A DNA stretch of 64,000 bases, taken from the NCBI RefSeq assembly GCF_036346595.1, contig NZ_CP107834.1:4526001-4590000 (forward strand), written 5' to 3'. This document shows, in pieces, positions 26,000 to 34,093 of the stretch. Within the stretch, counting starts at the first letter, position 1. Each line of letters begins with the position of its first letter. Source of the DNA: Streptomyces sp. NBC_00525 (lineage in GTDB: Bacteria; Actinomycetota; Actinomycetes; Streptomycetales; Streptomycetaceae). Both the position numbers and the translations under genes were made by a program. The notes below the pieces were generated by a model. It saw only the letters and a list, made by a program, of their open reading frames with translations, was not told where the DNA came from and made no database searches.

Positions 26000-27079
26000 A
26001 TGGCCGAAAGCACGCTTGACCTCACCCTTGACGGGCCCGCCCTCACCGCCGCGCTCGTCGACTTCCCCTCGGTCAGCGGGGAGGAGAAGGACCTGGCGGA
26101 CGCCGTCGAGGCGGCGCTGCGGGCCCTGCCGCACCTCACCGTCGACCGGTACGGGAACAACGTCGTCGCCCGGACGGATCTCGGCCGCGCCGAACGCGTC
26201 ATCCTGGCCGGGCACATCGACACCGTGCCGATCGCCGGCAACGTGCCCTCCCGGCTCGACGCGGACGGCCTCCTGTGGGGCTGCGGCACCTCCGACATGA
26301 AGTCCGGCGTCGCCGTCCAGCTGCGCATCGCCGCCACCGTGCCCGAGCCCAACCGCGACCTCACGTTCGTCTTCTACGACAACGAGGAGGTCGCCGCCCA
26401 CCTCAACGGCCTCGGCCACATCGCGGACGCCCACCCCGACTGGCTGAAGGGCGACTTCGCCGTCCTCCTGGAGGGCTCCAACGGCGAGGTCGAGGGCGGC
26501 TGCCAGGGCACCCTGCGCGTCTTCCTGCACCTGGCCGGGGAGCGGGCGCACTCCGCGCGCAGCTGGATGGGATCCAACGCCGTGCACGCCGCCGCCCCGG
26601 TCCTGGCCCGGCTCGCCGCGTACGAGCCGCGCCGGCCGGTGATCGACGGGCTCGAATACCACGAGGGCCTCAACGCCGTACGCATCGAGGGCGGCGTCGC
26701 CAACAACGTCATCCCCGACGCCTGCACCGTCGTCGTCAACTACCGCTACGCCCCCGACCTCGGCCAGGAGGAGGCGCTGGCCCACGTCCGCGAGGTCTTC
26801 GAGGGCTGCGGCGTCGCGGAGTTCACCGTCGACGACCACTCCGGCGCGGCCATGCCCGGCCTCTCGCACCCGGCGGCCAAGGCGTTCATGGACGCGGTCG
26901 GCGGCACCGCCCGGCCCAAGTTCGGCTGGACGGACGTCGCCCGCTTCGGCTCCCTCGGCATCCCGGCGGTGAACTACGGCCCCGGCGATCCGGTCCTCGC
27001 CCACAAGCGCGACGAGCACGTCAGGGTCGAGCGCATCACCCACTGCGAGGAGCGCCTGCGCTCCTGGCTCACCGCCTGA
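26000..27079 (+). CDS. dapE: Succinyl-diaminopimelate desuccinylase DapE
   Basis: A 359-residue M20-family metallohydrolase that frees L,L-diaminopimelate from its succinyl form for lysine and peptidoglycan synthesis. Metal and catalytic segments are LAGHIDTVP (first metal histidine and catalytic Asp), GCGTSDMKSG (bridging Asp) and FYDNEEV (catalytic Glu), with a late histidine in LAHKRDEHV. A dimerisation domain with GERAHSARSWMGSNAVHAA lies in the middle. ATG 26000 has no clear ribosome-binding site, and TACCCT ends 7 bases upstream, so the message may be leaderless. Confidence 0.93.
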   Translation: MAESTLDLTLDGPALTAALVDFPSVSGEEKDLADAVEAALRALPHLTVDRYGNNVVARTDLGRAERVILAGHIDTVPIAGNVPSRLDADGLLWGCGTSDMKSGVAVQLRIAATVPEPNRDLTFVFYDNEEVAAHLNGLGHIADAHPDWLKGDFAVLLEGSNGEVEGGCQGTLRVFLHLAGERAHSARSWMGSNAVHAAAPVLARLAAYEPRRPVIDGLEYHEGLNAVRIEGGVANNVIPDACTVVVNYRYAPDLGQEEALAHVREVFEGCGVAEFTVDDHSGAAMPGLSHPAAKAFMDAVGGTARPKFGWTDVARFGSLGIPAVNYGPGDPVLAHKRDEHVRVERITHCEERLRSWLTA

Positions 27080-27188
27080 CCCACGATCCGACCTCCCGCA
27101 TTCCCCTGTCCGTAACCGGCGGCGATCTACGCTGGCGGGAGACGGGGGCGCCGCAGGGCGCCTCCGACACAGGCGGAGGGAGCAGATC

Positions 27189-27974
27189 ATGGGCAACCGC
27201 GAGGACGCGCGCATCCCCGAGGGTGCGGAGATCCCCGAAGGCGCGGTACGGCCCGAGGAGCAGCGCCTCGGCCCCGTACTGCGCCGCAGGGACCAGGTGC
27301 AGCCCGGCACGACCGATCAGCGGCTGCTGGACTCCGAGGACGACTCGGAGTGGGTGCACACCGACCCGTGGCGGGTGATGCGCATCCAGTCCGAGTTCGT
27401 CGAGGGCTTCGGCGCGCTCGCCGAACTGCCGAGCGCCATCAGCGTCTTCGGCTCGGCCCGGACGGCCGCCGGGACACCGGAGTACGAGGCGGGGGTACGG
27501 ATCGGCCGGGCGCTGGTCGAGGCGGGCTTCGCGGTCATCACCGGCGGCGGGCCGGGCGCGATGGAGGCGGCGAACCAGGGCGCGCGCGAGGCGAAGGGCG
27601 TCTCGGTCGGCCTCGGCATCGAGCTGCCCTTCGAGTCCGGCCTCAACCCGCACGTGGACATCGGCGTCAACTTCCGCTACTTCTTCGTCCGCAAGACGAT
27701 GTTCGTGAAGTACGCCCAGGGCTTCGTCGTCCTGCCCGGCGGCCTCGGCACGCTCGACGAACTCTTCGAGGCGCTGACCCTCGTCCAGACGGGCAAGGTC
27801 ACCCGCTTCCCCATCGTCCTGTTCGGCACGGCCTACTGGAGCGGCCTGGTCGACTGGCTCCGCGACACGGTGGTCGCCGAGGGCAAGGCGTCGGACAGGG
27901 ACCTGCTCCTGTTCCACGTCACGGACGACGTGGACGAGGCGGTGGCCCTGGTCACCAAGGAGGTCGGCCGCTGA
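27189..27974 (+). CDS. LOG-family protein (TIGR00730 Rossmann fold)
   Basis: A 261-residue protein of the LOG / lysine-decarboxylase-like family. The motif GGGPGAMEA and the later LPGGLGTLDELFE form the family's nucleotide-binding and catalytic site. Characterised relatives are cytokinin riboside 5'-monophosphate phosphoribohydrolases, and Mycobacterium tuberculosis Rv1205 is such an enzyme. This one has an extra N-terminus of about 75 residues (EDARIPEGAEIPEGAVRPEEQ...). GGAGGGAG precedes the ATG. The exact nucleotide substrate is not readable. The position between dapE and folP2 is conserved in mycobacteria. Confidence 0.88.
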   Translation: MGNREDARIPEGAEIPEGAVRPEEQRLGPVLRRRDQVQPGTTDQRLLDSEDDSEWVHTDPWRVMRIQSEFVEGFGALAELPSAISVFGSARTAAGTPEYEAGVRIGRALVEAGFAVITGGGPGAMEAANQGAREAKGVSVGLGIELPFESGLNPHVDIGVNFRYFFVRKTMFVKYAQGFVVLPGGLGTLDELFEALTLVQTGKVTRFPIVLFGTAYWSGLVDWLRDTVVAEGKASDRDLLLFHVTDDVDEAVALVTKEVGR

Positions 27975-27981
27975 CGGCGCG

Positions 27982-28854
27982 CTACGCCAGGCCCCGGCGG
28001 GCCACCGCCGGGGCCCGCCATCCGGCGATCGACGCCACCATGTCGAGCACGTCCCGGGTCTCCGCCACCTCGTGCACCCGGTACACCCGCGCCCCCAGCC
28101 ACGCCGACACCGCCGTCGTCGCCAGCGTGCCGAGCAGCCGCTCCTTGACCGGCCGGTCCAGCGTCTCGCCCACGAAGTCCTTGTTGGACAGCGACACCAG
28201 CACCGGCCACCCCGTCTGCGCCATCTCGCCGAGCCGCCGCGTCGCCTCCAGCGAGTGCCGGGTGTTCTTCCCGAAGTCGTGACCGGGGTCGATCATGATG
28301 CCGTCGGGCCGCACCCCGAGGGCCACGGCCCGCTCGGCCAGCCCCGTGGTCACCCGCAGGACGTCCGCCATCACGTCCTCGTACCCCACCCGGTGCGGCC
28401 GGGTCCGCGGCTCCGCGCCACCGGCATGCGTGCACACGAGCCCCGCCCCGTACCGCGCGGCGACCTCCGCGAGCTTCGGGTCGACGCCGCCCCACGCGTC
28501 GTTCAGCACATCCGCGCCCGCCTCGCAGACCGCCTCGCCGACCTCGTGGCGCCAGGTGTCCACACTGATCACCACGTCCGGGTGCCGGCGGCGCACCTCG
28601 GCGACGAAGCCCACCGTGCGGCGGGCCTCCTCCTCGGCGGTGACCTCCTCGCCGGGCCCCGCCTTGACGCCGCCGATGTCGATGATCGCCGCGCCGTCGG
28701 CCACGGCCCGCTCGACGCGGGCGAGCGCCGGCTCGTCCCGGAAGGTGGCGCCCCGGTCGTAGAAGGAGTCCGGGGTGCGGTTCACGATCGCCATGACCAC
28801 CTGCTCGTGCGCCCCGAATTCGCGCCGCCCCAGCCGGAGCACACCGCTCGTCAT
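27982..28854 (-). CDS. FolP2-type dihydropteroate synthase paralogue
   Basis: A 290-residue TIM-barrel protein of the dihydropteroate synthase family. Recognisable segments are MAIVNRTPDSFYDRG (family usually NxTPDSFSDGG), ISVDTWRHEV, LNDAWGG, PGHDFGKNTRHSL and VSLSNKDFVGETL. The sulfonamide/pABA loop, normally DIGGESTRPG, reads DIGGVKAGPGEEV here, so the conserved Ser/Thr-Arg-Pro-Gly is lost. This matches mycobacterial FolP2, reported not to act as a true dihydropteroate synthase, so folate synthesis should not be assumed. It converges with the LOG gene with 7 bases between stops. The true folP is expected elsewhere in the genome. Confidence 0.85.
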   Translation of the reverse strand: MTSGVLRLGRREFGAHEQVVMAIVNRTPDSFYDRGATFRDEPALARVERAVADGAAIIDIGGVKAGPGEEVTAEEEARRTVGFVAEVRRRHPDVVISVDTWRHEVGEAVCEAGADVLNDAWGGVDPKLAEVAARYGAGLVCTHAGGAEPRTRPHRVGYEDVMADVLRVTTGLAERAVALGVRPDGIMIDPGHDFGKNTRHSLEATRRLGEMAQTGWPVLVSLSNKDFVGETLDRPVKERLLGTLATTAVSAWLGARVYRVHEVAETRDVLDMVASIAGWRAPAVARRGLA

Positions 28855-28971
28855 GCGTGTCCCTTTCCTGTGAATCGGGCCCGGCGGAACCTGCCCGGGG
28901 CCAACAGCCGACACTAGCCGCCGGTCCCGCATGGCACGATCGGACCCGGACGAATTCCGCTCCCAGGGGAG

Positions 28972-29364
28972 ATGCGCGTGTTCTTGTTCTTGCTGCTGTC
29001 GATGGTGGTGGTGGTTGCCGCGGTCACCCTCGCGGTGGTCGGTGGGGGGAAGGGCGACGTCCTGCGGGACGTGGCGCCCGAACAGCTGACGGACCCGCTG
29101 CCCGTCTCGCGCCCGGTCGGCCGGGAGGACGTCGAGGCGCTCCGGCTGCCCGTGGGCGTCCGGGGCTACCGCATGGCCGACGTGGACGAGGCCCTGGGCC
29201 GCCTCGGCGCCGAGCTGGCCGAGCGGGACGCGCGGATCGCGGAGCTGGAGGCGGCGCTCGCGGGCGCCCAGGCCACCCGCACCGGCGGCCCCGACCTGTT
29301 CAAGGAGCCCCGCGACGAGACGCCCGACGACGGGGCGCCGCACGACGGGGAGACCGGCCGGTGA
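28972..29364 (+). CDS. Membrane-anchored DivIVA-domain protein
   Basis: A 130-residue protein with an N-terminal membrane helix (about 3-24) and then a short DivIVA-like segment, VRGYRMADVDEALGRLGAEL, a form of the motif GYRMxxVDxhL seen at the DivIVA N-terminus. It is followed by a coiled-coil stretch (AERDARIAELEAALAGAQ) and an acidic tail. Such proteins may sit at curved membrane or growth zones, but this one is too short to be the main DivIVA. The tag gene overlaps it by 4 bases (GTGA). AGGGGAG precedes the ATG. Confidence 0.82.
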   Translation: MRVFLFLLLSMVVVVAAVTLAVVGGGKGDVLRDVAPEQLTDPLPVSRPVGREDVEALRLPVGVRGYRMADVDEALGRLGAELAERDARIAELEAALAGAQATRTGGPDLFKEPRDETPDDGAPHDGETGR

Positions 29365-29948
29365 GCGGCGAGGCCGTGGCGGCGGCGGACGGCGGTCTGC
29401 GCTGCCCGTGGGGCCTGTCCACCGAGGACTACCTCTGGTACCACGACACCGAGTGGGGCCGCCCGGTCCGCGGCGACGACGCCCTGTTCGAGCGGCTGAG
29501 CCTGGAGGCGTTCCAGTCCGGGCTCTCCTGGCTGACGATCCTGCGCCGCCGCGAGGGCTTCCGCAGCGCCTTCGCGGGGTTCGACATCTCTGCGGTGGCG
29601 GCGTTCACGGAGGCGGACCGGGAGCGGCTGCTGGCCGACGAGGGCATCATCCGCAACCGCGCCAAGGTGGACGCGACCATGGCCAACGCCCGGGTGCTGG
29701 CCGGCTGGGCCGCCGGTGAGCTGGACGAGCTGATCTGGTCCCACGCCCCCGACCCGCTGGGCCGCCCGGCCCCGAAGACCCTCGGGGACGTACCGGCGGT
29801 CACCCCCGAGTCCACGGCCCTGGCCAAGGAGCTGAAGAAGCGGGGGCTGCGGTTCATCGGACCGACGACGGCCTATGCCCTGATGCAGGCGTGCGGTCTG
29901 GTCGACGACCACCTCGCCGACTGCGTCGCGCGCCCCACCCCGGTGTAG
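29361..29948 (+). CDS. tag: DNA-3-methyladenine glycosylase I
   Basis: A 195-residue cytosolic base-excision enzyme that removes 3-methyladenine from DNA. The zinc snap is intact: C15 and H28 near the N-terminus and H184 and C188 near the C-terminus, with the same spacing as the C4/H17 and H175/C179 pairs of Escherichia coli Tag. The substrate segment LEAFQSGLSWLTIL and the helix-hairpin part GLRFIGPTTAYALMQACGLV are present. The GTG start overlaps the preceding DivIVA-like gene. The order is shared with mycobacterial tagA, next to folP2. Confidence 0.93.
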   Translation: MSGEAVAAADGGLRCPWGLSTEDYLWYHDTEWGRPVRGDDALFERLSLEAFQSGLSWLTILRRREGFRSAFAGFDISAVAAFTEADRERLLADEGIIRNRAKVDATMANARVLAGWAAGELDELIWSHAPDPLGRPAPKTLGDVPAVTPESTALAKELKKRGLRFIGPTTAYALMQACGLVDDHLADCVARPTPV

Positions 29949-29969
29949 CGGCGGCGCGTTCCCGGCCGG

Positions 29970-30782
29970 TCACCGACCGAGATACTTCGGCCTCTCCTTG
30001 GCCAGGAAGGCCCGTACCGCGATGCCGTGGTCCTCGGAGGCGCCCGCCCTCGTCTGGAGTTCGTCCTCCTTCTCCAGGGCCTCGCTCAGCGAGTGCGAGG
30101 CCCCGAAGGCGAGGGACTCCTTGAGCGCCGCGTACGCCACGGTCGGCCCGTCGGCCAGGGCACGGGCCACGGCGGCCGCCTCGGCGGCGAGATCGGCGGC
30201 GGGCACCAGCTTGTTGACGATGCCCAGCTCATGGGCGTCCGCGGCGGAGATCGTGCGCGGGAACAGCAGCAGGTCCGCCGCGCGGCTCCGGCCGATGAGC
30301 CGGGGCAGCGTCCAGGAGACCCCCGAGTCGGCGGTCAGGGCGACCCCGGCGAACGAGGTGTTGAACGAGGCGGTGTCGGCGGCCACCCGGTAGTCGCAGG
30401 CGAGCGCGAAGCCGAAGCCCGCGCCGGCGGCCGCCCCGTTGATCCCGGCCACGACCGGCTTCGGCATCTCGGTCAGCGCCCGCACGATGGGGTTGTAGTG
30501 CTCCTGGACGGTGCTCAGCGCGTTGCCCCCCTCCTGCCCCTGGACCTCGGCGAGCTTGGCCAGGTGCTCCTTGAGGTCCTGGCCGACGCAGAAGGCGCGC
30601 CCGCCGGCCGCGGTGAGCAGCACCGCCCGGACACCGGGGTCGGCGGCGGCCGACCGCAGGGCGTCGCGGAGCGCGACCTTGGCCGCCGTGTTCAGGGCGT
30701 TCATCGCGTCGGGCCGGTTGATCGTGATCGTCGCGAGCCCGTCGACGATGTCGTGGAGCACCGCGTCGTCGTGATCGGCCAT
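29970..30782 (-). CDS. Enoyl-CoA hydratase/isomerase family protein
   Basis: A 270-residue crotonase-fold protein. The oxyanion-hole regions are RAFCVGQDLKEH and NGAAAGAGFGFALACDYRVA; the second loop ADSGVSWTLPRLIG is where PaaG/PaaB-like enzymes carry their catalytic acid (here D in TADSG). QDLKEH resembles PaaG-type isomerases of phenylacetate breakdown, so ring isomerase or fatty-acid hydratase are both possible. ATG 30782 has AAGGGGA upstream. It converges with tag. No other beta-oxidation genes are near. Confidence 0.85.
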   Translation of the reverse strand: MADHDDAVLHDIVDGLATITINRPDAMNALNTAAKVALRDALRSAAADPGVRAVLLTAAGGRAFCVGQDLKEHLAKLAEVQGQEGGNALSTVQEHYNPIVRALTEMPKPVVAGINGAAAGAGFGFALACDYRVAADTASFNTSFAGVALTADSGVSWTLPRLIGRSRAADLLLFPRTISAADAHELGIVNKLVPAADLAAEAAAVARALADGPTVAYAALKESLAFGASHSLSEALEKEDELQTRAGASEDHGIAVRAFLAKERPKYLGR

Positions 30783-30975
30783 GAGAGGTCCCCTTCGCGT
30801 GTCGTTCAGCAGCCTGTCCACACGCAAGCATGGCCGACTTCGCCCTGGGCGGACATGTGACCTGCGTCAAACATTTTCGTGCCGCGAAGGGGCCGCAGGG
30901 GCGGGAGTATCCCAGTGAGGTCCCCGAATTGGGTGGTTTTGAGCGAGCGCGTTGCCCAAGCGATGCAGAGCGATG

Positions 30976-31006
30976 TTGGTCATCGGGGTCGGTGATGCGG
31001 GATAAT
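30976..31006 (+). promoter_or_regulatory. Candidate promoter for the DUF3117 gene
   Basis: TTGGTC, 19 bases, GATAAT lies about 90 bases before the DUF3117 start. The surrounding 315-base gap (30783-31097) also holds the divergent enoyl-CoA hydratase promoter region; I see no gene in it. Confidence 0.4.
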
Positions 31007-31097
31007 GGCGTGGAAGCACTGTGTTCGATGCCGGTGAGGCAGCGCCTGTCATGGGGCCGCCGGTTGCGATGAGCTGGTTTCAGGAAGGGGAACGAGC

Positions 31098-31265
31098 ATG
31101 GCGGCCATGAAGCCGCGGACGGGCGACGGCCCGCTCGAGGTGACAAAGGAGGGGCGGGGCATCGTCATGCGAGTTCCGCTCGAAGGCGGCGGTCGGCTTG
31201 TCGTGGAGCTGACGCCGGACGAGGCCGATGCCCTCGGTGACGCCCTCAAGCAGGTCGTCGGCTGA
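31098..31265 (+). CDS. DUF3117 small protein (55 aa)
   Basis: A 55-residue protein, MAAMKPRTGDGPLEVTKEG followed by a beta-rich middle (IVMRVPLEGGGRLVVELT) and a short C-terminal helix (PDEADALGDALKQVVG). This is the very conserved actinobacterial DUF3117 family; the Mycobacterium tuberculosis counterpart is near tagA. AAGGGGAAC lies 5-8 bases before the ATG. Its function is unknown. Its fold may be a small beta-sheet dimer, but I cannot show that from sequence. A terminator hairpin follows within 30 bases. Confidence 0.9.
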   Translation: MAAMKPRTGDGPLEVTKEGRGIVMRVPLEGGGRLVVELTPDEADALGDALKQVVG

Positions 31266-31294
31266 GCTGAGCAGAGGCGCTCACAACTTCATCA

Positions 31295-31324
31295 CTGCCC
31301 CGGCGCGGTCCCGTGCCGGGGCAG
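31295..31324. terminator. Terminator between DUF3117 and the convergent methyltransferase gene
   Basis: CTGCCCCGGC, ten bases, GCCGGGGCAG gives a perfect 10-bp stem in the gap between the convergent genes. Confidence 0.75.
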
Positions 31325-31371
31325 CGGTGTGTCCGGGGGCCGGTACGCCCCGGAGGCCGCCCGGCCGCCGC

Positions 31372-32037
31372 TCAGCCGCGCCGGACCGCGCAGAGCAGAC
31401 CGTCGCCCACCGGCAGCAGCGTCGCCAGCAGCTCCTGGCTCTCGCGGACCGCGCGCAGCAGCTCGCGCAGCCGCAGCACCTCCGCCGGCTGGGCGGCCGA
31501 GTCGACCGTACGGCCGTCCGCGAAGACGCCCTCGAAGCAGACGAGACCCCCCGGTCGCAGCAGGCGCAACGATTCAGCGAGGCAGTCCAGGCTCTCCATC
31601 CGGTCGCCGTCGCAGAAGACGAGGTCGTAGCCGCCGTCCGCGAGCCGGGGCAGGACGTCGAGGGCGCGGCCGGGGATGAAGCGGGAGCGGTTGGCCGCGA
31701 ACCCCGCCGCCCGGAACGCCTCACGGGCGAACTGCTGGCGCTCGGGCTCCGGATCGACCGTGGTCAGCACCCCGTCCGGCCGCATGCCGTGCAGCAGATA
31801 GATGCCGGACACGCCCGTGCCGGTACCGATTTCCGCGACGGCCTTGGCGTCCGTGGTGGCCGCGAGCAGACGCAGCGCGGCGCCGGTGCCTGGGGACACC
31901 GAGCGAAGTCCTGCCTCGCGGGCCCGGTCCCGGGCCCAGCGCAGAGCTTCGTCCTCGGCGACAAAGGCGTCGGCGAACGCCCAGCTCGTCTGCCGGTTGG
32001 CGGTAATGACCCTCTCCTGTCCCCTTAGTTGGCGCAA
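31372..32037 (-). CDS. SAM-dependent O-methyltransferase (family 3)
   Basis: A 221-residue class I methyltransferase of the catechol-O-methyltransferase-like family 3. The SAM motif is [16 protein letters not shown], the acidic loop is [10 protein letters not shown], and the metal region is [11 protein letters not shown]. It is the counterpart of mycobacterial Rv1220c, also placed divergently upstream of the sigE gene, so it may share regulation with the sigma operon. I used TTG 32037; a strong GGAGAGG lies just inside the frame, so the true start could be slightly different, but no ATG or GTG fits it. Natural substrate unknown. Confidence 0.85.
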   Translation of the reverse strand: MRQLRGQERVITANRQTSWAFADAFVAEDEALRWARDRAREAGLRSVSPGTGAALRLLAATTDAKAVAEIGTGTGVSGIYLLHGMRPDGVLTTVDPEPERQQFAREAFRAAGFAANRSRFIPGRALDVLPRLADGGYDLVFCDGDRMESLDCLAESLRLLRPGGLVCFEGVFADGRTVDSAAQPAEVLRLRELLRAVRESQELLATLLPVGDGLLCAVRRG

Positions 32038-32213
32038 CGGTGACTGTATCCGCTGGAGTCGGGAACCCGCAGATGGGACCGGGCGTTGTGAAAGGGCGGG
32101 GACATCCTGCGGACCGGGCCCGGTGTACGGGCGCGGCGCGCGGGCCGAGTTCCGGGGCGATCCCCGGCCCCAGCTGGAAAAAGGCTTATCCGGAGCTAAC
32201 GGGCGAGGTGGTT

Positions 32214-32975
32214 ATGGTAGGGGCTCCACTGGACACCACCAGAGCCGATAGGGGAGGTGCGGCTGCGCCTGTGGATCGGGGAGGAGTGCTGCGGCGCTTT
32301 CTCAGGTCGGCGGGTGAGCCGAAATCCGTGACCGACATCGCTGACCGTTCTTCCAAAGACTCCGCACCGACCGCGACCTTCGCCTCCGATGCGGAATCCC
32401 AGGCGTGGACCCCGCCCACATGGGAAGAGATCGTCAGCACGCACAGCGGCCGCGTGTACCGCCTCGCCTACCGGCTGACGGGCAACCAGCACGACGCGGA
32501 GGACCTCACGCAGGAGGTCTTCGTCCGCGTCTTCCGCTCCCTGTCGACCTACACGCCCGGCACCTTCGAGGGCTGGCTGCACCGCATCACGACCAACCTG
32601 TTCCTGGACATGGTCCGCCGCAAGCAGCGCATCCGCTTCGACTCCCTCGGGGACGACGCCGCCGAGCGGCTGCCCAGCCGCGAGCCGTCGCCCCAGCAGG
32701 CCTTCAACGACACCCACTTCGACGCGGACGTCCAGCAGGCGCTGGACACCCTCGCGCCCGAGTTCCGGGCCGCCGTCGTCCTCTGCGACATCGAGGGACT
32801 CTCCTACGAGGAGATCGCCGCCACGCTCGGCGTCAAGCTCGGTACGGTGCGCAGCCGTATCCACCGCGGGCGCTCCCACCTGCGCAAGGCCCTGCGGCAC
32901 CGCTCGCCCGAGGCGCGGGCCGAGCAGCGCTCGCTGGCGGGAGCCCTCCTGGCCGGGGAGGGCGGCACGGCGTGA
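32214..32975 (+). CDS. ECF RNA polymerase sigma factor (mycobacterial SigE orthologue)
   Basis: A group 4 sigma factor of 253 residues. Region 2 spans about 75-145 ([27 protein letters not shown] with the -10 recognition part [21 protein letters not shown]), and region 4 about 175-230 ([31 protein letters not shown], then [11 protein letters not shown]). The next genes encode a zinc anti-sigma factor (4-base overlap), HtrA and TatB, an order shared with mycobacterial sigE-rseA-htrA-tatB. It is not the gene called sigE in Streptomyces, so I give no symbol. ATG 32214 follows GAGGTGG; GTG 32286 is an alternative that removes 24 residues. Confidence 0.9.
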   Translation: MVGAPLDTTRADRGGAAAPVDRGGVLRRFLRSAGEPKSVTDIADRSSKDSAPTATFASDAESQAWTPPTWEEIVSTHSGRVYRLAYRLTGNQHDAEDLTQEVFVRVFRSLSTYTPGTFEGWLHRITTNLFLDMVRRKQRIRFDSLGDDAAERLPSREPSPQQAFNDTHFDADVQQALDTLAPEFRAAVVLCDIEGLSYEEIAATLGVKLGTVRSRIHRGRSHLRKALRHRSPEARAEQRSLAGALLAGEGGTA

Positions 32976-33970
32976 GCGGCACAGATCCGACCCCCGCGGA
33001 ACAACACCTGGGGGACCGCCTCGCCGCGCTCGTGGACGGCGAGCTCAAACACGACGCCCGCGACCGGGTGCTGGCCCATCTCGCGACCTGCGCCAGATGC
33101 GCGGCCGAGGCGGCCGCCCAGCGCCGGCTCAAGAGCGTGTTCGCCCAGGCGGCCCAGCCCTCCCCCTCCGAGGGCTTCCTGGCCCGTCTCCAGGGGCTTC
33201 CGGGCGGACCGCCGGGGGGTGACGACGAGCTGCGGGGAAGACCCGCGGGCGACTCCGGGCGATTCGGTGACGGTCTCTTCCCGGGCACGCGCCCGCCGGG
33301 CGGCCGGGCGGACCTCACCACCGCCCCCGGCCCCCTGGACGGCTTCGGCTACCTCCCCGCCGCGCACGGCGGGGCCACCGCGCTGCCCGCCGCACCGGCC
33401 GGCTCCGGCTTCCGCATCCACGAGGTGGGCCGCGAGGGCGACCGCTCGCCCTGGCGGGGGCGCAGGTTCGCCTTCGCCGCGGCCAGCGCCGTCTCGCTGG
33501 CCGCCATCGCGCTCGGCGGCGCCCTGCCGACGAGCAGCGGCTCCGACGCCCCCACCCGCGCCTCCGGCTCGGGCAACAGCGTGACGCCGGTGGGCGCCGA
33601 TGCCCGGTCCGGCGGCGGGGGAGTGCTCGGCCGGCGCGGCGGCCCGAGCCAGGGCTCGCGCACCGTCTCCGGCCAGGGCGACCGCCCGGCCTCCCTCGCG
33701 GTGAACACGGTCTCGGCCGGGTTCGCCCCGACCGCCCCCTCGCTGCTGGGCCACGGCCGACTCACCGCCAACCCGTACGGTCTGTCCCTGCGCTCCGGCG
33801 TCTCCGCGCTGATAGGCCCCGGCGGGGCCGGTCCGCTGCTCGCCCGCACCCTGGGCAGCGGGCTGCGTCCGGTCCCGTCGCCCGAGCCGAAGCCCTCCCT
33901 GCCGCCCACATCGGCCGCCGCGAAACCGGCTTCCGGCGACCACGGGCTGCCCCTCGCTCCCCGTCGCTGA
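32972..33970 (+). CDS. Zinc-binding anti-sigma factor (RseA-like), transmembrane
   Basis: A 332-residue anti-sigma factor. The N-terminal ZAS domain carries H36-x3-C40-x2-C43 (HLATCARC), which binds the sigma factor and, in relatives, zinc. A membrane helix lies at about 164-186 ([20 protein letters not shown]). The outer part of about 145 residues is Ser/Gly/Pro-rich and looks unstructured, much longer than in mycobacterial RseA. This suggests that envelope stress is sensed by cutting or binding this part. It overlaps the sigma gene by 4 bases; htrA follows 120 bases later. Confidence 0.9.
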   Translation: MSGTDPTPAEQHLGDRLAALVDGELKHDARDRVLAHLATCARCAAEAAAQRRLKSVFAQAAQPSPSEGFLARLQGLPGGPPGGDDELRGRPAGDSGRFGDGLFPGTRPPGGRADLTTAPGPLDGFGYLPAAHGGATALPAAPAGSGFRIHEVGREGDRSPWRGRRFAFAAASAVSLAAIALGGALPTSSGSDAPTRASGSGNSVTPVGADARSGGGGVLGRRGGPSQGSRTVSGQGDRPASLAVNTVSAGFAPTAPSLLGHGRLTANPYGLSLRSGVSALIGPGGAGPLLARTLGSGLRPVPSPEPKPSLPPTSAAAKPASGDHGLPLAPRR

Positions 33971-34041
33971 CCCGGCGCCCCGTACGGGCCGCGCGGGTCC
34001 GGGCCAAACCTGGTTGAATTCCGGCAGGATTTTCGGGAGGG

Positions 34042-34059
34042 ACGCCCCTGCGGGGGCGT
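34042..34059 (+). other. Hairpin in the htrA leader
   Basis: ACGCCCC, TGCG, GGGGCGT is a 7-bp hairpin 35 bases before the htrA start. It could be a weak terminator after the anti-sigma gene or a leader structure controlling htrA translation. Confidence 0.35.
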
Positions 34060-34093
34060 GCGGAGGGCCGGTTGCGGCAGTTGCGGGGAGAGC

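Noticed and set aside
32038..32213. ECF-type promoter GGGAAC ... CGTTG upstream of the sigma factor gene
   Set aside because: GGGAAC (32061-32066) and CGTTG (32094-32098) are 27 bases apart; autoregulated ECF promoters need about 16-18.
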